Below, piece by piece: positions 34,976-47,710 of a stretch of 64,000 nt of DNA. Where the stretch lies: contig CM075651.1 in NCBI GenBank assembly GCA_037953625.1, forward strand, positions 148,816,001-148,880,000, in the 5' to 3' direction. Made by a program: the position numbers and the translations under genes. Position 1 is the stretch's first letter. Each line of letters begins with the position of its first letter. This DNA comes from Crotalaria pallida. Taxonomy: Eukaryota; Streptophyta; Magnoliopsida; Fabales; Fabaceae. Below the pieces are notes generated by a model. The model saw nothing but the letters and a program-made list of their open reading frames with translations, was not told where the DNA came from and ran no database searches.

Positions 34976-35130
34976 GAAATTTTGAATAAAAAAATCAATA
35001 AAAAAATCATTACTTTCTAAATTTATGATGTAAGTAAAAAAATAATTAAAAAATAAAGTTTTTAAAATTTTTAAAAGATGTAACAATAAATAATGGGGTA
35101 CCTACTGTACTGTCTTATAACAGGTAAAAA

Positions 35131-35886
35131 TGTGGAATGAAATTCTCGTATGGTTACAAGTACAATTACAAGTTCCTGCAGGTGCCTGTGTTAGTGAATC
35201 ATTTCTGCGGTTTTTGGAAAATTGGAAGGGAAAGAAAGAAAAATCAAAGGCAGCGGTGATTTGGTTTGCAACAGTATCGTAATTATGGCTTATGCGGAAC
35301 AGAAAAGTATTTCACGGGGAGGAAGTTAATATAGTTGACTTGGTTGAAGAAATTAAGATAAAGTCTTGGCATTGGATAAATGTTCTACGGGAGACGGATA
35401 TATCTTATTCCAACTGGCGCATGTGTCCTATTTTAGCCTATTAATTTTTGTTGTTTTTTCTGCTTCTGTTTTGGTGTTGAGTACTTCCTGTGCTCTTATC
35501 CAATGTAGCTGTGGTGGGGTTGGTGTTCCTTGCTTGGAATTGCTATGCTCTTTTTCCCTTTATTGAATTTTTACCCTTTGGGTTTTTTTTCTTGCAAGGT
35601 TTTTAAGGAGGTAGAGTTCCTAGTGTGGGGTTTTGGTGCTAGCAGTCAGGTTTTTTTTGGATGTTTTGGTAGGAAGTTCCAAGGAGTTTGAATTGTATGA
35701 TTCTCTTCACATGTTTGTGAAGTTAACTTCTGAAAGTTTGGTGTTTGGACATTTTTGAGCATATGATTGGATACTCTTAGGCAAACCCTTCATAGAAGGT
35801 GGGGCCTTTGTTGTGTACGATGATGCTTGAGTGTCCTTTTCTTTAATGAAATTCTTATTTTGTTTGTTGTTCATAAAAAAAAAACA
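35131..35886 (+). mobile_element. 5'-truncated LINE, 3' end only
   Basis: Translation has LRFLENWKGKKEKSKAAVIWF, then after a stop LWLMRNRKVFHGEEVN and SWHWINVL, a typical C-terminal tail of a LINE reverse transcriptase polyprotein. A 3' untranslated region follows and the element ends in an A run at 35875-35884. Possible imperfect target duplication CAGGTAAAAA (35121) and CAAGTAAAAA (35885). Confidence 0.8.
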
Positions 35887-36087
35887 AGTAAAAAATATCG
35901 GTGTTTGTGAACACCAAAACAAAACCAAGTGTATCTTAGCCTTTGATGTACAAAATAAAAATGGGCCGTTAAACATTTCTTACTAAATGCGAATAATCAA
36001 GACAAATGCTGCTACTACTAAGAACAATAAATAATTACTTTTTTACGATGAAAATGATTAGTCAATAAAGATTGATAGGCTTATTTA

Positions 36088-36212
36088 TGTTTTTTTTTTT
36101 AGGATAGGTGAGGAGAAATTAAATCCACCAAATAATGTCGTTCATGATCGAACCTGGAACCTTCAACTCTGAATCCTTAAAACTTGGTACATGACTATGT
36201 AGGTTACACCCT
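36088..36212 (-). mobile_element. Possible third SINE-type element
   Basis: Minus strand reads a tRNA-like head with CCAGGTTCGATCATGAACG and ends in an A run (T's at 36090-36101). No target duplication was found. Confidence 0.5.
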
Positions 36213-36215
36213 TGG

Positions 36216-36684
36216 ACTTAGATGTTCTTTTGGAATTGATCTTGAACTTTTTTTTTAGGTCCTTCAAATTTGCTCAAACATTTGAAAATGGTCTTTTTGT
36301 CATTTAAGTGATGATATGACCGACAATATGACGTGTCACATTCATTATGTCGATATATAACGTGCTACGTGATGTCACGTGAATTTTTTAAATTATAATG
36401 TTAAAATTATAAAAAATATTTAAAAATAAGATTTAAAAAAATCGAACCTTTTAATTATTATTAAAAGAATTTCTTTTTTTAATAAAAAAAACTTTGTGGT
36501 ACCACGTGATATCACATAATACATCACCTATAATGTTACGAAAGTGATGTTGCATATCGTTGATTATATCATTACTTAAGTAACCAAAGAAACAATTTTC
36601 AAATGTTTAAGTAAAGTTCAAGAGCCTAAAATATCAAAATAATAAAAGTAAATTTAAAGACCAATTCCAAAATAGCACCTAAGT
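36216..36684. mobile_element. Fold-back MULE derivative
   Basis: ACTTAGATGTTCTTTTGGAA at the left pairs with TTCCAAAATAGCACCTAAGT at the right, and inner blocks CATTTGAAAATGGTC/CAATTTTCAAATG also pair. CACGTGA motifs lie near the centre. No clear 9-bp duplication. Confidence 0.7.
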
Positions 36685-39600
36685 ATAAAGACTAAAACCT
36701 TAAATAATGATATATTAACTTACAAAATCAATCTTGGAAAAGATATGATTGAAAACAAAAGTACTTATCACATGATAATGCATTCAAGAACTGTTAACAT
36801 GATTTTCAATATATAGTGTTTTCATTTTGGCAAAATTCATACCTCGATCCTTCAAATTATTTATGTTTTTCAGTTATGTTTTTTAAGTTTTTTTGTCCTA
36901 CAATAGTTAGTGCATAAATTAAATAAGACACAATTGAAAAACATAAATAATTTGAATAATTTAGACGACGAAAATATATGTTTTACCTTGTATTGTTTAT
37001 CATAGACCAATATTCTTGAAACACCAGTAATTTTTCAGTGAAAATAGGCAATGTATTGATAGGATAAATTCTTTTTCACATATTGATGCGTTATAGCTGT
37101 TACTTATTAGATAAAGATAATAAAAAAAATAAATAATGGTAATTGACGATAATATAAGCTCAATCCATTGATGAATGTTCTTTATTTGATTCTTTAACCT
37201 CAAAATACCAGTTAATAGCACCCTACAATTATGCCATATTATTTTAATCCAAATAACTCGAGGAATTAATTAAACTACTCTTTAATTTAATCTTTCCTGT
37301 CGTCTATTATCTTTCTCATATTACAAATATGGGAGATCATTATCACATTTTGAAATTAGAGAACATCTTCTAAACAAGTGTTATTCTATGTAACATTCGT
37401 TGAGAATGATAGGAAAAATATTTATTTATAAAAAATTTTATTTAAATGATTTAAACTATTATTTTTCCAATTAATCGTAATAATGAGTTAGACACATTTT
37501 GGAATAATATATGTTTCCCTTTTGAATTTCTTCATAACAAATGCAATTTTCATTGATCATAATGAGTCATAGAAATAATATCTATTATTTCATTTTGTAT
37601 TTCCGATCACATACACCATGTGTCACTCATTCTTATTTGTGGTAAAATATAATTCAACATTTAAATTATTAATTCTTTTAGTGAATTAACTACATAATAG
37701 GACAATATATAGATGATGCACTTGTATCCTATGATTCCCTAATATTTATTGCCGAAATTTAAAAAAATGCATTATGCATGCACCACTTAATTCAGTCCAG
37801 CTGGTCAAAATGCATTACGTGAAAGCCACAAAATTAAGGACATCTCTTTCTGTTTTCCATTTATTTATTAGCTGAAATTTATCAATGTTTGTTATTATCA
37901 TGTTATCAAACTCTTGATTGGATAAATCTTCGCTATTTGGTTCTTACCCTTCAAACTTGAATTGTGATTTTGTTGCAGCACCAATGGTAGGGTGGTGATG
38001 GCATGGCAATGGTTGTGCTTCCGTATCACGAATTGCTGCTAGGCGTGCATGGTGGTGATGGTGTTCAAAGGGAACAGAACAGGACACGAATTGAAAGCTA
38101 ATCATGTCGGCAGTGTCATGTTTAATCATGCTCTCCTAAGTTTCATGTATTTTAGTAAATTTTTTAAAAAAATTACTTTCTTTTATAAAATAATTTCAAC
38201 AGGGTGCAATGTCCATAACAAGGGTTGTTTTTTTTTTCTTTTTTTTTTAAATTTTTTTTTATATCCTCTTCAAATTTGGGGGACCATTTTATATCTTAAA
38301 CATAAGTCTTCCTAATAATTCTCTATGTTACCTAAAACTATCTAACCATATCAAAAGAGCATGAATATTTCTTAAAAAAGGGAGTATCGAAAAATTTCTT
38401 GTCAACTATGTGTGTCACCATATATAAGAATGTCACTGTTATCGTTAGCGTTTTTGAACATATAAGCATTATCACTTTGACTGTGTCAAACCCCAATGCC
38501 TCGTCATCATCCAAATATCTAGCTGAAACTTGAAGTGAATTCCTCATGAAATTTGTTTCTAAATTGGTCTGGTCTTTGCAAACGTACCCCACTTACAAAA
38601 GAGAATGCTACGTTGGCCTAGTTGTTATCTCTATATCTATCTCCTGTTTAGTTTTGTTTTGTTTTGCATGAATTGGTTTAAGTATCTTTGCATTGCATTG
38701 ATTGGTGTTTAATAAGCTTCTTAAGTTTCTTTTTCCTCGCCTTTTCTTTCTTCCACTAAGTGTTAATTGGTCGTTCAATGTGAATCTATAGTGAATATAG
38801 TTCGTGTTCATACTTGAAAAAGTGGCCATCCAAAAATATCCAACTCTAACAGTCAAACACAACAACAAATGGAAATAGGTCAAATGCCATTTATAAGACA
38901 CAGAGTAAGAAAACTTCAAAGTTTCAAATCCCACCACTACTAGTCGTGGGGGAGGCAGTGGCACTAATTAACCCTAATTTGGCATCTTCTTTTTGCTTTA
39001 CTTTCACTTCAATTAAAACAAAGATACTTGCAAAAACCATGTTTAATTTGTTTTAGTACTTAGTATCTCCATGTTAATATTAAGGTTTGGGTAACCTCAA
39101 ATTCTAGATTAATAAAATAATTATAAATAAATAAATTAAATATGCAATGAAAATTATATCTATTACTTATCAATGTATTAAATGTAGGAGATTTCTAATA
39201 TGCAATCCAAAATTGGAGTGTTGTCATGCAACCTTTTCTTAAACCAATAGAAAGTTGTCATTTAATTTACCTGTGCCATGTCATTATTTGAAGTAGGCAA
39301 ATTTAATTTTTTGCAATTTGGTCCAACTTAAATAGTAAATTAAAATTTTAGTCCTTTGTACCTATAGATAAATTATAAGTTTTAATTTTAAAAAAAATTT
39401 ATTAAAAAAATCAAAGTATGCTGCTGGTGGTTCTAATGAGCACAACTTAATTTAATTTTTATGTTGACCTAAATTGTAAAATTGAATTTTGACTAATTTA
39501 AGTAATGATGTGACATACATATCTTAGGTGGCAAGATTTTATTGGTTTAACAATGGGTTGCATAGCAACCATTCAATTTTTGATTGCATGGTAGTAACAC

Positions 39601-41740
39601 CTGAATATATTAGATTTTCAATTCCTAATATCCATGTGTTCTCGAAATACATGCGTATGATAGTTGCCAATCCTTTTCGGTCAACAGAACCTATAATTTC
39701 ACATCAACTTGATCACATCCTTTTTTACATGACTTGATCGAACATTTGAATGTTATTAGCCTTGGTTTACATAATAGGATATGCTATCTTCAATAATCTT
39801 TCAAAGAAGGTGAAGAGAATATTTGCTTTAATGCTAAAGTTATGCTCTATTTTTTTTATCGGCAAATAAATTTTTGATGAGAAAAGGGAGAAAAATTGTG
39901 CACCGTGAAGGTTTACATCCAGATGTTTCCATTTTATTTATTTTTTTATAAGCAAAGAAATTTTATTTATAAAGAGTTCAAGTTATACCCCAAATAATAG
40001 AATAGAGTTTGTTTCATAGCTGCATACATAAATAAATATTTTGAATCTAATTAGAAAAAGAATAACTAAAGTTTTTTGTCTTGTTTTTTATCCAAGTCCA
40101 TTAATAATGAATCTGAATGGAATCTATTACTTTCAATCATCGAAGCTATCTCTTAAAGACAAAGCTAGGCTCTATATATTAATAACTTTCTTTTCTTCTA
40201 TATTTAAAAAAAGACGAAGAAGAAAGTGATAGTAAAATGATGGAATTATATTATCATATTCTTGAGTACAGTGAGTCAACATTTGCTTTGTGGGAATAAA
40301 ATGTGACAACTTATATAGCTCAAATAATTAGTGTGAAATCAATGAATGTATATTATTCATCAACAACAAATTATAACATGTCCCTCTTTCTTTGATCCCT
40401 CTTCAGTCCACCCTCTAATAAGGTGGTGGCTAAGTGGGGGGGCTCATCCTATTTTCATTTTCATGATCGATTTCTAGCAGTTGCACGGCTTTGAATGTTG
40501 ACTCTGTGCTTCAAGATATTGTCTTACAAAGAGAAATCATAATTAATTAAGTGACTGAAAAAGAAGTGGGCCAAGACAAGACAAACCAACTCGTTGTCGT
40601 CGTTTGTTATTCTTCTAGTAGAAAATAATTAGTGAATACTTCTAGACATGCATGTGCAAAATTGAAAAATGGATGAATGAACACTTCTCATTTTGAGTTG
40701 ATGATATGGAGGGAAAAGAAAATTAAAGCAAAGGATAGAAAAAGAAGAAGATTAATAAGTAGAAGAATTATCGCCGTCCTTATTTAATTTATTAGTACTA
40801 GCCTATAGTAATAAAAAAGAAGGATCATATCAAATTATTTTATGAAACTTAATCTCTAGTAGTTTAAGTCACAAAATACATTTTTCTTTACAGATAAAAT
40901 ACGCTTTCTTATCCCTTAGATTTTTTTAAAGTATCCCTAAAAGTTAGTTATCATGGTCTCTAGGATTAAAATCTCCGTTTACATGTCACCTTTTTATAAT
41001 TATCTTTTTTATTTTTCACCACCTTTTTGTAATGTCACTTAGGAGTCTTTCGTCGAAAAAACAAAACATTTAGATATATTTTTCATACAAAATGCTTAGA
41101 TATAATTTTAATCCATCACTTTTTAATAATGAGCAAAGTTCATTCTTGTAGGAGTATTATTTTTAGGTAATTTAGGTCCTTCAATTTTTTTAACTTATGC
41201 AATGCTAGCTAATCAATTTGTTAGCTTATAGTTAAAAAAAAAAACATTTAATGATATTTTTGATTCCCCAATTTTATTAATTTAACAAATTTAATCGTTA
41301 AGTTATCAGTTTATGACGATTTAATTTCACCAAACTCAAACCCTAGAACAAAGAATGAGCTAATACATCTCAAAAAAAAGAATGAGCTAATAATCCTTAA
41401 CTCTAATTAAGCGGGACTGAAAGCACACACGCTCCTATGCTTAATGACGAGACAAAAGAAAATACAAGTTGTGTTCCCTATAAACGGTACCAATGCAATG
41501 CAATTTCCCCTTAAAAGTTACATTTTCTATGTGTCAGTCAGTCCTTAAGTGGATGCAGGAGAGGAGGATTGATTAAAATGGTCCAGCAGCAACGCACCCG
41601 CAGAAGAGTGGGCACTGCTTCTGTCGTGTCACTGACTGCATATGCTTCACCATTCACCAAATACACAATACCACACGATTCGCATCATCTTTTCAAAATT
41701 GAATAGTGAATAATAGTGCCTGTACATGAGCAAAAGTATC
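36685..41740. other. Five-kilobase AT-rich spacer
   Basis: No conserved coding sequence was recognised on either strand. Short open frames (for example 38049-38315 and 38608-38964) have no motif or splice context. 37976-38130 is less AT-rich and follows a TTGTTGCAG acceptor-like site, but translates to nothing familiar. Confidence 0.4.
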
Positions 41741-42028
41741 ACACTTTCCGTTCTTATTTATTTGTCATATTTCAAACAAAACACACTCTTTAAAAAAACT
41801 CTAATTATTACTCAGATTTCCAATACATTAATTATGTTTTTTCCCATTGTACCATTTCTTTCTCTATAATCATTAATTTTTCTCCAGTACTTCCATAAAC
41901 AAAGACATATTAAATAAGGGCAAACATGGAAAATAGCATTTATTACACTCTTGAAATCCTCAATACAACAAATAAAAAAAAACAAAAAATCTCTCCAAAA
42001 ATCGACAAATAATAAAGAACAGAGGGAG
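41741..42028. mobile_element. Stowaway-like MITE, degenerate left end
   Basis: ACTTTCCGTTCTTATTTATTTGTC pairs with GACAAATAATAAAGAACAGAGGGAG before TA. Confidence 0.7.
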
Positions 42029-42534
42029 TACGGTTGTATTGTCGCTAAGAAAACACTTTTTAACATGTGAGATGGAACATATATATATATATAAAGGATA
42101 AAAGAAAAATGTTAACAAGTGTTTTTAAGACATTAATTAAGTATTTAAATGTAGTTAAATGATATTGAAAAGTATACTTTTTTAAATTTTCAAGAACTGA
42201 AATACGACGAATTTATGATTAAATTTTTTTCGTAATTTTAATAAATGTTTTTAAAGCGATTGTTAGTAAGACCACGGACAAATACCCCAATAAGAAGGAA
42301 CATATATTGTACGTACATTTTAGTTCATCATATACATGACTGGATTATGAGCCCACCAACAATAATTAAAAAAGAGTAATCAAAGTTTTTCAATCTAGCC
42401 TTTGTCAATAGCGTAGCTAAGAGTGTATTTGGATTGAGACTAGCAATTTGTGTAAGCTAAGAGCCTCTTTGTTGAATAGGTTCTTGTTATCAGCAAGCCA
42501 AATTATATAAAGATATTTATTAAGTAACTTTGAT

Positions 42535-42771
42535 TTTTTTTATTTGGTATGCATTCTTTGACCAATATTAAAGATGTTCTATCAAAGGTGTTTTCAAGAA
42601 CATCTTTAATATCAAGGAACTCTTGAGACTAATCTTGCACGAGGTCGCGTTCCTATGTTTCTCTTAGTGCAATGTGTTAACCGGGAATCAAACCTGAGAC
42701 TTCTTAGTCTCAACCCATTCCCAAGTTCTCAAGTTAGCATGATTACATCACTTGAGTCAACCACATTGATT
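42535..42771 (-). mobile_element. Putative SINE, family 2
   Basis: On the minus strand a head with AAGTCTCAGGTTTGATTCCCGG (B-box-like) leads to a body and a poly-A end (T's at 42534-42541). ACTTTGAT occurs on both sides (42527-42534 and 42772-42779), a possible target duplication. A related partial copy lies at 60693-60837. Confidence 0.65.
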
Positions 42772-43190
42772 ACTTTGATGTTTTTTAGTTCGGCTACTCT
42801 TGACACTCATTAATAATATTTTTGATTAATAAAAAAAAGGCAAAAAAAAATAGCAAGCCAAATGTGCCCCATAGCAGGTGGAACATCCCTATTAATGGGG
42901 AAGGATCCAGAATTTTTTATAATGAATGAATATATTTTATAATAATATATAAATTAAATCTTAATACATTTTTTAAGGAAAAACAATCACACACCTAAAA
43001 AAAATCATTTCGTTCTCTATGAGATAGGGATACCCTTAACCTTAGTTGACATAAAAAATTTAATCAATGAAGATGAATATATAACATACAAAAACAAAAT
43101 AAAATAGTAAAATTTAGAAACATATAATTAACCTTAAATAATAACAATAAATATTAATTCTAGTGAGCACAATAATCGAAGTGGACATAG

Positions 43191-43387
43191 GTTTTTTTTT
43201 TGTGCACCAAGGGTATTCTTCGGTCGGTAGTCGAAGACTAATTCCCTCCGAGGCGTAGAGATCATCTAAGTGGGTTTCGCCTCTATCAACAAAGTCTTTT
43301 TTCATGCCCACGACAGAGATCGAACCCCTGACACATCATAATTAAGGAACTCAGCTATCTGCCAACTGTGCTGAACCTTATTGTTCC
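43191..43387 (-). mobile_element. SINE family 1, second copy
   Basis: Shares CGAAGACTAATTCCCTCCGA, GGCGTAGAGATCATC and GAGATCGAACCC with the copy at 5833-6016. Flanked by AAGTGGACATAG (43179-43190) and AAGTGGATATAG (43388-43399), a duplication with one mismatch. Confidence 0.88.
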
Positions 43388-43460
43388 AAGTGGATATAGT
43401 TAACCACATCAAATTCCAATATAAACATAAATTGAGGATCATTCTCATTTAGATAAAATT

Positions 43461-43565
43461 ATTTTTTTTGTCTCATCTTCATTACCATTTTTAAACTTGG
43501 TCCCTTCATAATTTTTTTTGGTCTCATCTTGATTACCATTTTTAAACTTGGTCCCTTCATAATTT
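43461..43565. repeat. 51-bp tandem duplication
   Basis: TCTCATCTTCATTACCATTT...CTTGGTCCCTTCATAATTTTT at 43471 recurs at 43522 with one or two changes. Confidence 0.9.
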
Positions 43566-44378
43566 TTTTCATTACTGTAAATTGGTCTGTGAAGTTAAAA
43601 ATTATTAACAATGTTAGTCATAATTTTAGCTTTTCGTCAACACAGCCAAACAATTATAATTCCATTAATTTGAATTAAATATGGCAATTTTTCTAAAAAA
43701 ATTAATTCTCTCTATTTGCGCTCTACTCTATTCTTCTCTGACAATAATGGACAATATTTTCTTCTGGCCAAGAGCACAGCAGGGTGGTAGGGTTCTTTCA
43801 CGTTGTCAGTCCGGCCCACAAAAATAAGTACCAAACTTCGTGAACATTATAGTTTTTTTTTTATAAGATCAATTTAATTTTAAAAAAAATTAGGAGCATA
43901 AGGAATACACCCGATCCAGAAAGAAACAAAATATAATTAAAATGAATAATACATGAATAATCTCCACCAACTCACATTGTTAACTTAAACAAATCTTGAG
44001 TAAATATTTTTAGAAAGACATTAGCAATTAATTAAAATGATTTAAAAAAGATAAAATGAGAAATTTTTGAAAAAACAAGAACTTAACATAACCAAAATTT
44101 TAATCTTAACTAAAGAATTATAAAAAAAAAAAGTTAGTTTTTATGTTAATTGCACCTTTAACCATTGATTCAAATAAATAACTATGACTAATTTTACTAT
44201 AATTATCAAAACTAACTTAAATTATAAAAAAGCTTATTTAAAAAAATATATATACTCCATATAATTGTAGCTCTATCAAACATGCTCGTCTCGTATAATA
44301 CATTAATTTTAGATGTTCTTCCGGTCAAGACGGCATCATCCTTGCCTGGAGACACATTGATGAGCATGCATGCGAAAG
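43566..44378. other. AT-rich spacer, nothing recognised
   Basis: No supported gene or repeat boundary. Confidence 0.4.
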
Positions 44379-44383
44379 TTACT

Positions 44384-44829
44384 TGTAAGATTTTATATCT
44401 TAGTATGTCTCATGTATGCATGTGACATATATTGAATTGTGTTTAGTAAATAATTAATTAAATTTTAATGGGCTAAATCATATTTAGATAATAAGGGGAT
44501 TGTTTCTAAGGCCCATTAGCTTGATGGAAGCCAATGGATAAGAGATAGGGGTTTTACCTATTTATGAGAAACAGGTCCTGTTCCTGGCTATAACGTATTC
44601 TCTCTTTTACCATCACATAACGACACAGAAAGAATAGTAGAGACGACAAAGGAATAGAAACCTTGTTTCCTGGCTTTTGGTCAAAGAACGTTAGAGAACT
44701 CTCTCAAGTATAGCAATGAATAGAGGTCAGTAATTATATTCTCTTATCATCTCTATAACGTGAAAGTCATGTAATTTCAAGATCTCTATTGTTGTAGTTG
44801 TAACGAATAAATTAAAACTACAACTTATA
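44384..44829 (+). repeat. 5' LTR
   Basis: 446 bp, about 98% identical to the 3' LTR by eye. Terminal TA replaces the usual CA in both copies. Confidence 0.95.
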
Positions 44830-45309
44830 TGTGGTATCAGAGCAATAGGTTGAGAAATTCATGATTTTCCAATTAAATTTTTGCAATATGGTATGAACCC
44901 TAATTATTGTATTTAGGGATATTTTGGTTTCCGCGAAAGTGTTATTTTCATACCTGTTAGAAATATTTATTTATCCAATTAATATGGGTGCCAACAGTAA
45001 TATGAAATCACGAATTGAAAACCAAAAGTATGCATCTGGTTTCGTATTGAATTCTGTGCGGCAATGTTTCCATTTACATCTCCACTGTCACGGCTCAATG
45101 CATTTCTAAGTTTATTAAATTAATGTTTCTATTTGGTTTCTTATTCAATATGTTCGTGGCTATATTGCCTGAAGCCGTGGCCTCTGAGGAATTATCGAGT
45201 TAGTATTACTCTGATCACGTTATTGAGTATATATATATATATATAATAATTTATTTTTTCTGGATATTATGTATTGATAATTTAATAGTTTATTATTAAA
45301 TTATATCAC

Positions 45310-46050
45310 AGATTGATTTGAATTAATGTATGATAGGTTAGTTAATCACCAAAGTGGTCAAACCTGAAAAGTTAAATTAATTCTAAATCATATAATAGTT
45401 AATTTCAATTACTCATAGATGATGCTATAAACGTACAACATGATGATTTGTTGTTCTATGAGTCATTGAGTTTATTGTTATAAGACATTTATGGATCACC
45501 CAAAGGTTGATTAGTTATTCTTATGATTAATAAACATGATTGAAGGTAATGCATGTGCATCACTGTTTTATTTATTTCCAAAGATAATAAATATTTAATT
45601 CTTGCACGTTGCATTATCCATTATTGATTTGATTTGATATTAATGTATGATGATTTGATCATCATTAAAGTTGTCAAATCATAAAGATATTAATTCCGAT
45701 TGGCTAATTTTATTATAATAATGAATTTGATTTGAAGTTAATTGTATGTTGATTTTGTTAATCACCAAAGTGGTCTAATCAGTAAGTAAATTAATTTCAA
45801 ATCATATGATGTTTTTTCAATTACTCATAGATTTGATGCTATATGAATGACATAATGGTTTGATGTTCTATGGGTATATTGTAGTTCATTGTTATAAGAC
45901 ATTTATGGATCGCCCAAAGGTTTGATTAGTTGTTCTTATAATTAATGGACATGATTGTAGGCAATATGTTTGTGCTATTGGTTTATTTATACATCCAAAG
46001 ACAATAGATAATACAAATTGGTGCATATATCATTGCCAATTATTGATTAT
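45310..46050 (+). repeat. About 415-bp tandem duplication in the retrotransposon leader
   Basis: TTAATCACCAAAGTGGTC at 45342 and 45758, and AAGACATTTATGGATC at about 45482 and 45896, mark two diverged copies. A partial third version (ATCATTAAAGTTGTCAAATC) lies near 45660. Confidence 0.85.
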
Positions 46051-47399
46051 TAATTTTATTAGCATCATTATGTTTGAATGTCGTGTGCTAATGTGCAACC
46101 CAAAGGAGAACGTTAGTGCACATTAATTGTTTAAGTAATATGTACCTTATGTCTCAAAACATTTATGTAGTACATGTTCTTAATTTTCTGCATTCTCATG
46201 ACTTGTATGTGTCAGTGTTATTTGTTCAACTTTCTGACTAGAGTTTGCAAGTCTTTCTTATCAGTTAAAGAAAAGTTTGTTGCTATTAATAGTGTTAGCA
46301 ATAATAAAGATAAAGTTTATTATAAAATCTGTGTAATTTTTAGAAAGATTTGACAAATACTTATGTTATGTTCATGAGGATAAGTGTTGCTGATAATGTT
46401 AAGATAATTCTCTCCAAAATTGAAAGTAATTAAAAAAATAAATAAATAAATAAAAATTAAGTGAAATTTGTGAGAGTACCCAATATATTTTGTGAGTCTC
46501 TTTCTGGGACATTAATGAGTACCCTAACCCCATAAAGCTTGGTGATTTGTGTACTATTTATGAATGTATAATTAAAAGGAAAATTATTGCAGCAAGATAT
46601 AAGTTTAAGTCCTTAGGAATAGTTGTGGATGAGAACTTCTTAGTATAGTTTACGCTTGCTCATTACCGATTGAGTGTTACTTGTTTTTGAATAAGCTATA
46701 ACGCCATGAAAGATAATGGGTTGTGCAGTAAATTGCACAATATCTTAGTTTAAAAGGAAACAATACTTAAGAATATAAGAAATCTCTTTATCCAACTTTT
46801 AAGGACATTAAGGAGCTGGAAATAAATGTGTGAAGAAACATGATAAGGGCAAAGGATCACTTAGAATTAATGAGGCATATGTGAAAATTCATATGAAAGA
46901 ACCTCATTATCATAAATGTCATTTTTGTGCAAAAAAATGTTGAATTCAGAAGAAGTGCATAAAATGAAAATCTTGATTCTATAAAAGATAATTTTAAAGC
47001 TTATGTATGTTTGAGTCAAACTTAATCAAAGATCCACATAAAATTTGGTGGATTGATCCTAGATTAATCAAAACATGTTTTTAACATAATGAATTTTGTT
47101 TAATCCATACCATAAACCCACATGTAAAGTACGTGTTTGTGGGAATAAAGTGAAGATTCTAGTAGAACTTGTCAGAATTTAATGTTTAATCCTTGATATT
47201 GGGCATCACCTAGACTCATTGGAGACCTTTTAGGTACCTAGTTTTTCTAGGAGTTTGGTTTATTATCTAGGATTGATGTTGCTAGATACTCTTTTATGTT
47301 TGGTTATGGATGTTTCAATTTATTTAAGTATAATTATCACATTTGTATTTGTATATTAGTGATAGTTATATAAATTGAATTTTAAATGATTTTTTGCTA

Positions 47400-47710
47400 A
47401 TTTGTGGCATAAGTGTTTGGGTCATAAATCCAAGGAAAGAATGGAAAGCTTTATAAGGAACAAAATCTTTCCAGATTTGGATTTTATTGGCCTAATTATT
47501 TGTGCAGATTGTATTAAAGGAAAGAAAAACCAAAAACACAAAGAAAGGAGCCACAAGAAGGATCCAGCTTCTTGAAAATGTGTTCTTAAAAACTTGTGGA
47601 CCTCTTATGTTAACTTTCTTTTTAGAAAGGAAAAGGTATGTGATCATCTTTATTGATAATTATTCATGTTATAGTTATGTCTTGAAAATTTACTTGAATA
47701 TAGTAGAAAG
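47400..47710 (+). pseudogene. Copia GAG-pre-integrase and start of integrase, decayed
   Basis: The frame reads LWHKCLGHKSKERMESFI, then CADCIKGKKNQ and, after a stop and frame change, CGPLMLTFF...ERKRYVIIFIDNYS. These match the H..H and C..C zinc-binding block and the first Asp of a copia integrase. The reading frame breaks near 47573. Confidence 0.88.

Noticed and set aside
38608..38964. 118-codon minus-strand open frame
   Set aside because: No motif, no splice context, composition like the surrounding spacer.
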